A stretch of 18,785 nucleotides of DNA from DAIOSQ01 sp036752465 (GCA_036752465.1 DAIOSQ010000027.1:1-18785), one strand, 5' to 3'; shown: positions 6,097 to 13,284, counted from the stretch's first letter. Made by a program: numbers and translations. Notes: generated from the letters alone by a model not told the origin.

Positions 6097-7377
6097 ATGG
6101 CGCATCACTTGCTTAAAGAAACAGGAGTGGATATTTACCAGTATCCAGAAACTTTCCGGGAAGCTCAAGCAGATCAACAAATCACCATCGGAGATTTGCA
6201 TGGCAATGCGATGAAACTATTGTTTATCCTGGTGAAGGAGGGTGTGGCGTCGGGTCTGACAGCCTCGAACTATGATAAACTTGTTGAAATTTATAAAAAA
6301 AATGTTCTCGAACTCACCAAAGAAGATATTGACGAGTTTAACGATATACTTGGCCGCATGCAGTTTAACAAGACTCAGCTTAGGCTGATTGGTGATGAGT
6401 TAGGTGATCGCGGCAGTAATGATTACTTTACGCTGAAAATTATCGAGAAACTAGCCGCGCAGGAGGTGCCATTTGAAATAACCATTTCAAATCACAGCAT
6501 CGAATTTCTCGAAGCCCACGAACAACATCATGAGACAGAGTCTCATTATCATGCTCCCATGTTACGCGATGGCCTGGCCAACTCCTTAGAAAATTTAAAC
6601 ATACTGCTAGAAAAAGGAATTATTGACGGAGAAGAAATAAATAATATCGCGCAATATGCTTACAAGCCAAATCTCAAGGTTCTATCTTACTCATTAAATC
6701 AGGCGAATGGGGATCATCCCGAACTCACGATTTATAGCCATGCAGCGATCGGTCTAGCGAACGTGCAGCAACTTGCAGCGTTATTTCATGTCAGTTATGT
6801 TGATGTGACGCCACAGGCATTGGCAAGAACGATTGATGCCATCAATCAGACATTTCAATTGGAGTATGTGCAAACAAATCGTGTGCGTCAGCTTTGCCCG
6901 GAACATAAAATGATAGAAGGTTATGAAGGTAATCAAGGCTTACATAGTCCCGACCTCAGTGATGCACCTTTGGTGTTTTTGATGTGGAATAGAAATTATC
7001 GACAAATTGACCGTCCGTTTAATAACGATCGATATAGCCTAGTATATGTTCATGGACATGATGATGCGGATCCATTAGCAAATGAAAAGTACGTCCATAA
7101 TCTTGATGATGAGAATAATAAATTAGGTAAGAACCTCTACAGCAACAGAGGTACCTATGCTGTTCTGATGACAGACAAGGCTGCACCAGCACCAATCCTT
7201 GATGACGAAGGGATGGCGGCTAGAGCAGCCATTTTTCACCAAGCCGCGCCACCAACACGAGCTTTACCTCCTTTTCTTTCTGCCGGGGGGATCGGGGGCT
7301 TAAAGAAAAAGCTGAAGGCCACCAAGCAGCAACTATCAGATCCAGCGCCCGATGACAGCACGGATAAGACACCTTAG
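6097..7377 (+). CDS. calcineurin-like metallophosphatase, WipA-like putative Dot/Icm effector
   Basis: The protein is 426 aa from the ATG at 6097, which has GAGGG at 6087-6091 with 5-nt spacing; the in-frame ATG at 6076 lacks a ribosome binding site. Metallophosphoesterase motifs appear in order: GDLHGN (32-37), GDELGDRGSND (99-109), SNHS (131-134), SHA (214-216) and VHGHD (318-322). Asp33, His35, Asp100, Asn132, His215 and His319/His321 are the likely ligands of a two-metal centre. The form GDxxxDRGSND and an SNH instead of GNH motif recall the WipA/WipB phosphatase effectors of Legionella. Residues from about 380 on are low-complexity and basic to acidic (GGLKKKLKATKQQ, then SDPAPDD), which could serve as a secretion tail. 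Likely role: protein phosphatase delivered to a host cell. The enzyme class is well supported; secretion is inference. Confidence 0.82.
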   Translation: MAHHLLKETGVDIYQYPETFREAQADQQITIGDLHGNAMKLLFILVKEGVASGLTASNYDKLVEIYKKNVLELTKEDIDEFNDILGRMQFNKTQLRLIGDELGDRGSNDYFTLKIIEKLAAQEVPFEITISNHSIEFLEAHEQHHETESHYHAPMLRDGLANSLENLNILLEKGIIDGEEINNIAQYAYKPNLKVLSYSLNQANGDHPELTIYSHAAIGLANVQQLAALFHVSYVDVTPQALARTIDAINQTFQLEYVQTNRVRQLCPEHKMIEGYEGNQGLHSPDLSDAPLVFLMWNRNYRQIDRPFNNDRYSLVYVHGHDDADPLANEKYVHNLDDENNKLGKNLYSNRGTYAVLMTDKAAPAPILDDEGMAARAAIFHQAAPPTRALPPFLSAGGIGGLKKKLKATKQQLSDPAPDDSTDKTP

Positions 7378-7521
7378 CTTATATAACTTGTGGGATGGGG
7401 CATATATTTCATGTAAACATCCAGATAGAGGCGCGGCAACTTCTTTTTGCCTAGTGATCAAAGAAAATGCAACATGCCGTGATAAGACAGGTTGCATCGT
7501 ACCGCCATTTGATAATGGGTA

Positions 7522-7815
7522 TTATCTGCGGACGGCGCCATGGCCATAGTACCCCCTATGACCATAGTATCCTGTGTGACCATAGTATCCCGTATGGCCG
7601 ACGTAGGCGCTTCTACCATAGTAAGCTCTGTGCCAATTATTCGTATAGTACGGGGCTCCCCAACCGGGGCTGTAGCCATAAATGCCGTTATGGTAACCAT
7701 ATCCAACCGTATTATAGTTGCTGTACGCTGGACTATAGGCCGTTGTGTTCGAAGTGCAGCTAGAAAGTATAGCTGCTGAAGAGATAAGACTGATCGCTAT
7801 AATAAGTGTTTTCAT
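7522..7815 (-). CDS. small Tyr/Gly/His-rich lipoprotein with tandem repeats
   Basis: The protein is 97 aa with a good ribosome binding site (GGAAG, 5-6 nt before the ATG). Residues 1-19 form a lipoprotein signal peptide ending in the lipobox LSSC, with Cys20 as the lipidated residue. The mature part is rich in Tyr, Gly, His and Asn. At residues 73-90 it carries three tandem 6-residue repeats of the form GHxGYY, plus a partial fourth. Ser at +2 after the Cys position (Thr21, Ser22) does not suggest inner-membrane retention, so an outer-membrane or surface location is likely. Similar short glycine/tyrosine-rich lipoproteins are common in gammaproteobacteria and remain uncharacterised. It stands alone, with its own strong promoter at 7846-7874. 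Confidence 0.8.
   Translation of the reverse strand: MKTLIIAISLISSAAILSSCTSNTTAYSPAYSNYNTVGYGYHNGIYGYSPGWGAPYYTNNWHRAYYGRSAYVGHTGYYGHTGYYGHRGYYGHGAVRR
7546..7599 (-). repeat. three 18-bp tandem repeats inside the lipoprotein gene
   Basis: Three consecutive 18-bp units, each beginning ATAGTA on the plus strand and ending GACC or GGCC, encode the GHxGYY repeats. They differ at a few positions each. Such arrays can change copy number by slippage without breaking the frame. Confidence 0.75.
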
Positions 7816-7845
7816 GAACGCTTCCGTGCAAATATATGTACTTAT

Positions 7846-7874
7846 ATTATATAAGTAGATAAACTATAAAGCAA
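7846..7874 (-). promoter_or_regulatory. sigma70 promoter of the lipoprotein gene
   Basis: On the minus strand TTGCTT (7874-7869), a 17-nt spacer and a consensus TATAAT (7851-7846) predict a start near 7839. The leader to the ATG at 7815 is about 24 nt. This is the strongest promoter match in the window. Confidence 0.65.
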
Positions 7875-8049
7875 ATAGACTTATTTGTGATGTATCAGGA
7901 TGGCATAAGGTGCGCTTGACGTGAATAAGGAGCATGTTTGCTGGGTTGCTTGCGATCTGTTAGCATGTTTTTCTTTCAAGATGATTGACCCGCCATGTGC
8001 TATTGATCCGTTAGGTAACATAGGGTCACTGCGACGAGCAAGGCTTAAT

Positions 8050-9024
8050 ATGACAGATATTGCGTCAAAACCCACGTTGCTGGCGAATGGTGTACCCGCC
8101 GTCGCAGCACGCTATTTGCAAGTCTCCGCGATGCATGCGGTTTGGTATGCGCAATACGGCAATCCAGAAGGGTTGCCTGTAATTGTGTTACATGGCGGGC
8201 CGGGTGCTGGCTGTGATGATGAGACCGTCAAACTATTTGATCTCAAGTTTTGGCGGGTTATTTTACTGGATCAGCGAGCTGCAAAGCGCTCCACGCCTTT
8301 TGCGGAAATGGCGGAAAATACTACCCAGCATCTCATCGCGGATATTGAGCAACTTAGAGCAGCATTACACATTGATCAATGGCTGCTATTCGGCGGCTCG
8401 TGGGGTAGCGCACTGGCGCTCGCATATGCGCAAACATATCCACAGCGCGTGTTGGGCTTTATTCTACGTGGTATTTTCCTGGCACGAGCACATGAGACGC
8501 AGCATCTATGGTTTGGTATGGGTAAGATCTTCCCTGAGGCATGGCAGGAACTTAATGCGCATATTCCTATGGCCGAGCGGGATGATTTAATCCAAGCATA
8601 TTACCGCCGCGTCATGAGCACCGATCTGCAGATAGCTACTCTTGCCGCAAGAGCCTTTGTTAAATATGATTATCTGTGCTCCTATCTTAATTTATCTGCC
8701 AAAAAACTGCAGCAAGCCATAGCAGATGATAGCGCCAATCTTGGCTTAGCGCGTACGTTTATCCATTATTGTGTCCATTATTTTTTTCTGCAAGAGAATC
8801 AACTGATTGATAATATTGGCAAGATCAATCATTTACCGCTGGTGATGGTACATGGGCGTTACGATATCATCACCTTGCCACAAAGTGCTTTTGATCTTCA
8901 ACAAGTATGGCCGGGTTCGCAGTTGGTTTTTGTGGATCGTGCCGGCCATTCGGCAAAAGAAAAACCAATTGTAGCGCAACTAAGCAAAGCCACGGAGAAC
9001 ATGAAAAACTTCCTTAATGATTAA
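8050..9024 (+). CDS. prolyl aminopeptidase-like alpha/beta hydrolase (S33 family), divergent
   Basis: The protein is 324 aa from the ATG at 8050, the usual family length. The longer in-frame GTG at 7921 would add 43 residues with no family resemblance. It shows the oxyanion motif HGGPG (48-52), the nucleophile elbow GGSWGS with Ser117, Asp272 in GRYD and His300 in AGHS, giving a full catalytic triad. The family enzyme removes N-terminal proline from peptides in the cytoplasm. Two usually conserved places differ. DQRGxGRS is DQRAAKRS (74-81). The tryptophan-glutamate motif of the cap domain, which binds the substrate amino group, appears as AFVKYD near 202-207. Specificity may therefore have shifted. 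The stop overlaps the stop of the convergent sensory gene by 11 bp. The ribosome binding site is weak (AAGG). Confidence 0.82.
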   Translation: MTDIASKPTLLANGVPAVAARYLQVSAMHAVWYAQYGNPEGLPVIVLHGGPGAGCDDETVKLFDLKFWRVILLDQRAAKRSTPFAEMAENTTQHLIADIEQLRAALHIDQWLLFGGSWGSALALAYAQTYPQRVLGFILRGIFLARAHETQHLWFGMGKIFPEAWQELNAHIPMAERDDLIQAYYRRVMSTDLQIATLAARAFVKYDYLCSYLNLSAKKLQQAIADDSANLGLARTFIHYCVHYFFLQENQLIDNIGKINHLPLVMVHGRYDIITLPQSAFDLQQVWPGSQLVFVDRAGHSAKEKPIVAQLSKATENMKNFLND

Positions 9025-9571
9025 TCACCAGTCTTAATGGGGTGGGGATGTGCTGTGACTGTGCAGGTAGCGTTATTATGCGGATGATTTTTTGCAGACA
9101 GTATTTCCCCATGCCTATCAGTGTGTCAGCTTTGTTGGCGACTTTCTGGTGGATGCGCACATCAGTGGATTTTAAAGCGAACGAGTATACCACCCGGTAG
9201 TCGTTAAATGTTGCGGGTACAGCAATCCCCATGCTAAATTCCGGAACTTTTTGTTTGTAAAAATATAGGATGTCTTTATGCTGGTCGTGGTAAAGCTCTG
9301 GCCAAAGGCGGGCTTGGCCCTGCAAGAGAAACTCGTGACTAAAGCTCGCATCAAATGGCCAAAGATTTTTTTCAATGAGGTTAGATTCAATCGAGGGCCG
9401 CGATGAGAATAGCAACCATTCATTGTGCGGCGTTAGCAGCATGATGGCGATATAGTCAATTTCAAGCAGGCCCAATACGTCCAGAAATATGTGCTTTACA
9501 GGCTGATAAGACTGAAACAATAAATTGTGCGCTTGGGGGTGCATGTTGAGTTTGCGGTCGCTTAATTCCAT
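9014..9571 (-). CDS. small sensory-domain protein (LuxR/PAS-like ligand domain without DNA-binding part)
   Basis: The protein is 185 aa from the ATG at 9571. A longer frame reaches 9697 but would run back over the XRE gene, so the short start is preferred even though its ribosome binding site is poor. The middle part (IDYIAIMLLTPHNEWLLFSS, then RPSIESNLIEKNLWPFDASF) has the strand/helix layout and aromatic residues of autoinducer-binding/PAS-like domains seen in LuxR-type regulators of Legionellales. The expected C-terminal helix-turn-helix is absent; the protein ends in a short tail (RLVINH). It begins 19 nt after the XRE gene on the same strand, so the two are probably co-transcribed and could act as a split regulator. 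The domain assignment is tentative. Confidence 0.6.
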   Translation of the reverse strand: MELSDRKLNMHPQAHNLLFQSYQPVKHIFLDVLGLLEIDYIAIMLLTPHNEWLLFSSRPSIESNLIEKNLWPFDASFSHEFLLQGQARLWPELYHDQHKDILYFYKQKVPEFSMGIAVPATFNDYRVVYSFALKSTDVRIHQKVANKADTLIGMGKYCLQKIIRIITLPAQSQHIPTPLRLVINH

Positions 9572-9590
9572 AGTGCCATTGCATCTTAAC

Positions 9591-10082
9591 CTAAGGGGTA
9601 TTTTGGTTGCGCTGTGCATAGTAAGAGGAAATCGAACTGATAGCCAAATCAATGATTTTCTCCAAATTTGCTTTTGATGTATCGATTTCACGCACATCTC
9701 GGACCAGTTCTACCACAAAATTAGCAAAAGCATGGGTATGGTTAGTTTCCTCACGGTACAACGCATGACATTTGTGCAAAATATAATGGAGTAGGTCATC
9801 GTCAAGGGTTTTGAATTTGGCGATGGGTTGTGGGGCTGCCGGCTCCCCATAGATCAGCCAGCCTGCAGAAATGTTGAGGCCAGCAGCGATTTTTAAAGTT
9901 TTCTCATAGTCTGGTAAGGCATCGCCGCGAATATAACGGCGACAAATTTGCGGCGATGCACCGGAAATCTTCGCTAGGGTGGTGATGCAGATACCATTGG
10001 GCGAGCGTGAGGCGCCGTGGCCGTTGGCTTGCAGTGCATCAATGAGCCTGCTAGCAAATGCTGTATATTTTTTGCTGGTCAT
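9591..10082 (-). CDS. XRE/Cro-CI-type helix-turn-helix transcriptional regulator
   Basis: The protein is 163 aa. Residues 33-80 form a Cro/CI-type helix-turn-helix (ITTLAKISGASPQICRRYIR followed by GDALPDYEKTLKIA), closed by the characteristic W-L-I-Y-G-E box (75-80) seen in phage-repressor-like regulators. Residues 92-163 are helical and probably mediate dimerisation. They lack the Ser-Lys peptidase of LexA/CI repressors, so this is not an SOS-cleaved type. Start ATG at 10082 has only a weak AGG upstream. A perfect 8-bp inverted repeat at 10111-10138, just upstream of the start, is a good candidate for an autoregulatory operator. The sensory-domain gene follows by 19 nt. An MFS transporter lies divergently and may be the regulated target. 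Confidence 0.85.
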   Translation of the reverse strand: MTSKKYTAFASRLIDALQANGHGASRSPNGICITTLAKISGASPQICRRYIRGDALPDYEKTLKIAAGLNISAGWLIYGEPAAPQPIAKFKTLDDDLLHYILHKCHALYREETNHTHAFANFVVELVRDVREIDTSKANLEKIIDLAISSISSYYAQRNQNTP

Positions 10083-10110
10083 GCTGAGCCTATTGCCTTG
10101 TTGTCGTGCG

Positions 10111-10138
10111 CAAATCTTAGCTACACACCAAAGATTTG
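10111..10138. promoter_or_regulatory. inverted repeat, candidate operator of the XRE regulator
   Basis: CAAATCTT (10111-10118) and AAGATTTG (10131-10138) are perfect 8-bp arms separated by 12 bp. The repeat lies 29-56 bp upstream of the XRE start codon and downstream of its predicted promoter. Arm centres 20 bp apart (about two helical turns) fit a dimeric repressor site. It could instead be an RNA hairpin in the leader. Confidence 0.5.
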
Positions 10139-10177
10139 TTCACGGAGCGCTATCCAGGATTGTGTTGTTGCGAAAAT

Positions 10178-10207
10178 ATTATCAAACATTTGGCTAGCAT
10201 AAATCAA
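10178..10207 (-). promoter_or_regulatory. promoter of the XRE/sensor unit
   Basis: On the minus strand TTGATT (10207-10202) and GATAAT (10183-10178) are 18 nt apart. The predicted start is near 10171, giving a leader of about 90 nt that contains the inverted repeat. Confidence 0.45.
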
Positions 10208-10210
10208 TAT

Positions 10211-10228
10211 AATTAACATAAAATACAC
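10211..10228. repeat. 18-bp sequence shared with 13286-13303
   Basis: AATTAACATAAAATACAC occurs here and again at 13286-13303, identical over 18 bp. Both copies lie in upstream regions of minus-strand genes. In the second copy the repeat covers the spacer and -10 of a predicted promoter. Confidence 0.7.
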
Positions 10229-10229
10229 A

Positions 10230-10259
10230 TTGATAAGACTATTAATAACATATTAATAT
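10230..10259 (+). promoter_or_regulatory. promoter candidate for the leader ORF and transporter
   Basis: TTGATA (10230-10235), 18 nt, then TAATAT (10254-10259). The element overlaps two copies of TATTAATA spaced 11 bp apart (10240-10247, 10251-10258), which could be a regulator site. The area is extremely AT-rich, so confidence is limited. Confidence 0.35.
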
Positions 10260-10298
10260 TTGTAGTGGCTGGAATGGCTTCTCAAACTTAGGTGCCTG

Positions 10299-10433
10299 AT
10301 GAAATTACTGCTAAATAAAGCGCATCCCATCTTACCGGACATGCTTGCACTGGCGGTGCGAGTATTGGAATTGATGCGTCTCTGGGGACAGGCATCTATG
10401 CAAGACTTGGCCGAACCAGCGAGTAGGTCGTAG
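10299..10433 (+). CDS. 44-aa leader ORF in front of the transporter
   Basis: The ATG at 10299 has an AGG 7 nt upstream. It reads MKLLLNKAHPILPDMLALAV, then RVLELMRLWGQ and a Ser-rich end, stopping at TAG 10431-10433. The transporter ATG follows after 2 nt, and the transporter's only ribosome binding site (TAGG) lies inside this ORF, so translational coupling is likely if it is made. The product is unrecognised: an amphipathic helix with Leu/Met and basic residues. It could be a real small protein or simply a leader. Confidence 0.45.
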   Translation: MKLLLNKAHPILPDMLALAVRVLELMRLWGQASMQDLAEPASRS

Positions 10434-10435
10434 CG

Positions 10436-11716
10436 ATGATCAAACATCAAACACGCATCATCTTAGCCGGTATGCTGGGCAATTTAATCGAGTCATTCGA
10501 TATGGCGATTTGCGGGCTATTATCAGTATATCTAGCAAAATATCTGATCGGCGACACCGCAGATGGTATCCTGTTGGTGTTTTTGACTTTTTTTATCGGT
10601 TACCTGGCCAGGCCGCTTGGGGCGCTGGTCATGGGTTTGTTTTCCGATATTTACGGCAGAAAAATTGTTTTGGCTATTTCGGTGTTATCCATGGGCATCG
10701 CCACGGCTACCATCGGCTTCGTGCCGCCGCATAGCCATATCGGCAGGGCATCTTTATGTATTCTGCTGGCATTGCGGGTGATGCAGAGTTTTTCTTGTGG
10801 GGGTGAGTATTTAAACTCTTCAGCCTATTTGGTAGAAAATGCACCGTCTTCTAGCAAAGGCTATACCGCCAGTTGGGCTTCTTTCGGTACAGTGTCAGGT
10901 GATTTAGTAGCCTCTCTGATGGCCCTAGTGGTGATTCATTACAACCATACCTACCCAGAATTGGAATGGATCATTTGGCGGGTGCCTTTTGTATTTGCGC
11001 TGTTGGGCTCATCGATAGGCTTGTATATACGTCTGTGTGTGCCGGAGAGCCTGGAATTTGTGATGTATTATGCTGACCGCAGCAAGCCCAAGGCTGGCAA
11101 TTTATTCCAGGCCTCCCTGCAGTACGCCAAAGCCAATCAGCGGCAAACGGCTTATGTTTTTTTGTTAAGTTGCCTGGGGGTGACCACCACCGCGCAACTG
11201 TATATCTATGCCCCCATGCAAGCCCATATGTATGGTGGCTACACCGATCATCAAATTATGTTGTCCAACATTATTTCATTGTTGGTGTTGTTGGCGGTGT
11301 TTCCTATCGTAGGACGTTTGTCAGATCAAATAAATCGCGAAAAAATTGTGTTGGTAGCCAGCTGCGGTTTTTCGCTACTCGCGCCACCTTTTTTTAATGT
11401 GCTATCGCATGGGACGTATTGGCAATTGGTGTTAAGCCAGGCTTTGATTGCCATACCAGCTGGGGCATATTATGCCACTGTACCAGTAATGTTGGCTGAA
11501 ATGTTCCCAATTAATTTACGCTGCACGGTACTGTCGATTTTATACTCTATTGCTGCCAGTCTCTCGGCAGGTTTGGCGCCCTTATTGTCATTGCTTTTGG
11601 TTAAAAAAACGGCAATTGCAGCAGCTCCCGCGCTGTTGGTGTGGGTGTTGGCTGCCGCAGTTATGCTCAGCATTGCACTGAAACAACAGCGACGCAGCCG
11701 TTACCAAACCGCTTAA
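10436..11716 (+). CDS. major facilitator transporter, MHS/ProP-like family
   Basis: The protein is 426 aa with about 12 predicted membrane helices. The first helix contains GNLIESFDMAICG (15-27), the counterpart of the GNxxExFDFxxYG motif of the metabolite:H+ symporter (MHS) family. The loop between helices 2 and 3 carries ARPLGALVMGLFSDIYGRK (58-76), the family signature. The RVMQSFSCGGEYLNSSAYLV block (114-133) matches the usual RxxQGxxxGGE region. It should import a small organic solute with protons across the inner membrane; osmolytes, proline or a dicarboxylate are possible, but the substrate cannot be read from the sequence. Placed two nucleotides after a leader ORF and divergent to the XRE/sensor pair, which may control it. 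It converges on the membrane-protein gene at 11727. Confidence 0.9.
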   Translation: MIKHQTRIILAGMLGNLIESFDMAICGLLSVYLAKYLIGDTADGILLVFLTFFIGYLARPLGALVMGLFSDIYGRKIVLAISVLSMGIATATIGFVPPHSHIGRASLCILLALRVMQSFSCGGEYLNSSAYLVENAPSSSKGYTASWASFGTVSGDLVASLMALVVIHYNHTYPELEWIIWRVPFVFALLGSSIGLYIRLCVPESLEFVMYYADRSKPKAGNLFQASLQYAKANQRQTAYVFLLSCLGVTTTAQLYIYAPMQAHMYGGYTDHQIMLSNIISLLVLLAVFPIVGRLSDQINREKIVLVASCGFSLLAPPFFNVLSHGTYWQLVLSQALIAIPAGAYYATVPVMLAEMFPINLRCTVLSILYSIAASLSAGLAPLLSLLLVKKTAIAAAPALLVWVLAAAVMLSIALKQQRRSRYQTA

Positions 11717-11725
11717 ATAATAGGG

Positions 11726-11748
11726 TTTAAATGTTGCCACCATTTAAA
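11726..11748. terminator. weak bidirectional terminator hairpin
   Basis: TTTAAATG (11726-11733) and CATTTAAA (11741-11748) form an 8-bp AT-rich stem with a 7-nt loop between two convergent genes. It includes the stop codon of the minus-strand gene. The following bases are only moderately T-rich (ATTAGTTTCATTT on the plus strand). Confidence 0.35.
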
Positions 11749-13250
11749 ATTAGTTTCATTTCCCCAGTCATATTATTTGTTGCATCTTCCGTTGGAGATG
11801 GACTAAAAAAAGCATGGATATTCAATGGGGCATTGGTCAGTTGAACCGATAGCTCTTTGATGCCGATCAGCAATGCTGAGCAGTACACACTGAGTTCGCT
11901 GTAAACACAAGATGCAAAAAATAGGGGTGATGTTGCCACAAACAACAAGCCTCGTAAAATCTTATGCAGCAACGGTTGCTGCTCATCTGCTAGCATAGTT
12001 TGCAATCCACACGCAACTGAATATATTTTCTGATAAGAGGACAAATCCATGTAACTGAACGCTGTTTCCATAGCTAAGCTAGAGGCTTGTGATTTCCTTA
12101 CTTGGATATATATTTTAAGCATGGCATCTAATGTCTGTGCGCGTTGTTGCTGAAAATGCTGAGTGTTGCTTGTTAGATACTGGATAATATCTTTTTTGTT
12201 TTGAAAATTAAGCTGGTCGAATTTATCCAGATCACCGACATCAATAAAAGATCTGGTCGCGTCCTTTTGATTTATGTCTGTTAAAAGGTCATAGATATAG
12301 CAGCACTCAAATAGCGAGGCTCGTGTTTCCTGTGAAACAGTAGATAAATTTCTAAAAGAATTGTTTAAATATTTGTCCTGGCTGGCAGGTGTCATGTGAA
12401 AGAGCGTATTGTAGATATCTATATATTCTTCTTCAGGCGTGGTTTCTAGACCTACCCCATGAGTCATCAGGATGCGCCTAAGTGCGAGATATTTTGCGGC
12501 ATGGGGTAGATGTTGTCCCATGAGAGCGATAGACAAGAGGGTGTTTGTAATTAAAACATCCACTATGATTCCGTATAAAGCATATGCAGCAAACCTTACC
12601 ACATAAGCTGAGAAAAGAAGAGTATTTATGACGATTGCGTAATAGATAACGAAATTTTTTGCCCGGGATGAGGTATAGTTTTCGTATGCATACCAACTCG
12701 GGAAACTTGTGCGCAAAGCGTCATCAAAGGTCTTAAATGCCTTTTGTTTTAAATATTCTTTTAATTTCTCACTTTTATCCGTTGAAGCATCTATGGCCTT
12801 AATAGTTAATCCAAAAATATTAGCTTGTTTTATAAGAAAGTTAAATTTGTTATATAAAGACAAATCTTGCTGAAACCCTGCGGCAGTAAGCTGTAATTCC
12901 GCCCACACCTTATTTAATTGAGCTTGCGGCATTCTGGCATAGCCATGTGCTCTTAAGAGCTCCATAAAGGGTTCTGTGCTAGTATGATCAGTATTTAGAC
13001 TGCGGGCAAGTTCATGATACAGCTTTTTCAAATCTTCTATCTTAATCCCTTGATAGCGGTTTTTTTTGACAGTTTCAGTAATTCCAAAAGCCTCTTCAAT
13101 ATGATCACGTAGTATTGTTTCCAGCTCTGCACTGATGTCTTTGTTATGATGCGCTTCAGGGATGTAATCATGAAAAAAACCTGAGTTAATTTTGCTGTTG
13201 AGAGAACTGATCATGAATTGTATGGGTGCTTGTCGTTTCTTGCTAGGCAT
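11727..13250 (-). CDS. large hypothetical membrane-associated protein, possible effector
   Basis: The protein is about 507 aa and I do not recognise it. The N-terminal 195 residues are soluble and helical (ELETILRDHIEEAFGI near 42; KKLYHELARSL near 75). Residues about 198-245 form two adjacent membrane helices (NFVIYYAIVINTLLFSAYVV, then a stretch ending TLLSIALMG). A further soluble helical part follows. A second hydrophobic hairpin lies at about 430-465 (LLFVATSPLFFASCVYS and onwards). The tail is Asn/Thr-rich. There is no signal peptide. This layout, long helical domains with internal hydrophobic hairpins and no homologue I can name, is seen in Legionellales effectors that insert in host membranes, but that is inference. 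The ATG at 13250 lacks a clear ribosome binding site; the upstream promoter at 13285-13313 supports a start nearby. Confidence 0.75.
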   Translation of the reverse strand: MPSKKRQAPIQFMISSLNSKINSGFFHDYIPEAHHNKDISAELETILRDHIEEAFGITETVKKNRYQGIKIEDLKKLYHELARSLNTDHTSTEPFMELLRAHGYARMPQAQLNKVWAELQLTAAGFQQDLSLYNKFNFLIKQANIFGLTIKAIDASTDKSEKLKEYLKQKAFKTFDDALRTSFPSWYAYENYTSSRAKNFVIYYAIVINTLLFSAYVVRFAAYALYGIIVDVLITNTLLSIALMGQHLPHAAKYLALRRILMTHGVGLETTPEEEYIDIYNTLFHMTPASQDKYLNNSFRNLSTVSQETRASLFECCYIYDLLTDINQKDATRSFIDVGDLDKFDQLNFQNKKDIIQYLTSNTQHFQQQRAQTLDAMLKIYIQVRKSQASSLAMETAFSYMDLSSYQKIYSVACGLQTMLADEQQPLLHKILRGLLFVATSPLFFASCVYSELSVYCSALLIGIKELSVQLTNAPLNIHAFFSPSPTEDATNNMTGEMKLILNGGNI

Positions 13251-13284
13251 AGTAAAGGTTCATATCTAAGAATTTTCTCTGCAC

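Noticed and set aside
7511..7526. GATAAT/ATTATC hairpin near the end of the lipoprotein gene
   Set aside because: The stem is only 6 bp of AT-rich sequence, overlaps the stop and has no T-run; too weak to call a terminator.
7546..7599. Short tandem repeats that might suggest a CRISPR array
   Set aside because: Units are directly adjacent with no spacers and are in frame within a coding sequence.
7467..7763. 98-codon plus-strand frame over the lipoprotein gene
   Set aside because: It is the antisense reading of the repeat-rich lipoprotein; its Ser/Tyr/His-rich sequence follows from the repeats. The minus strand has the signal peptide, ribosome binding site and promoter.
7921..8049. Upstream GTG start for the prolyl aminopeptidase-like gene
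   Set aside because: The extra 43 residues have no family counterpart, and the family length fits the ATG at 8050.
9572..9697. N-terminal extension of the sensory-domain gene
   Set aside because: It would overlap the end of the XRE gene by about 100 bp, and the added residues look like out-of-frame translation of that gene.
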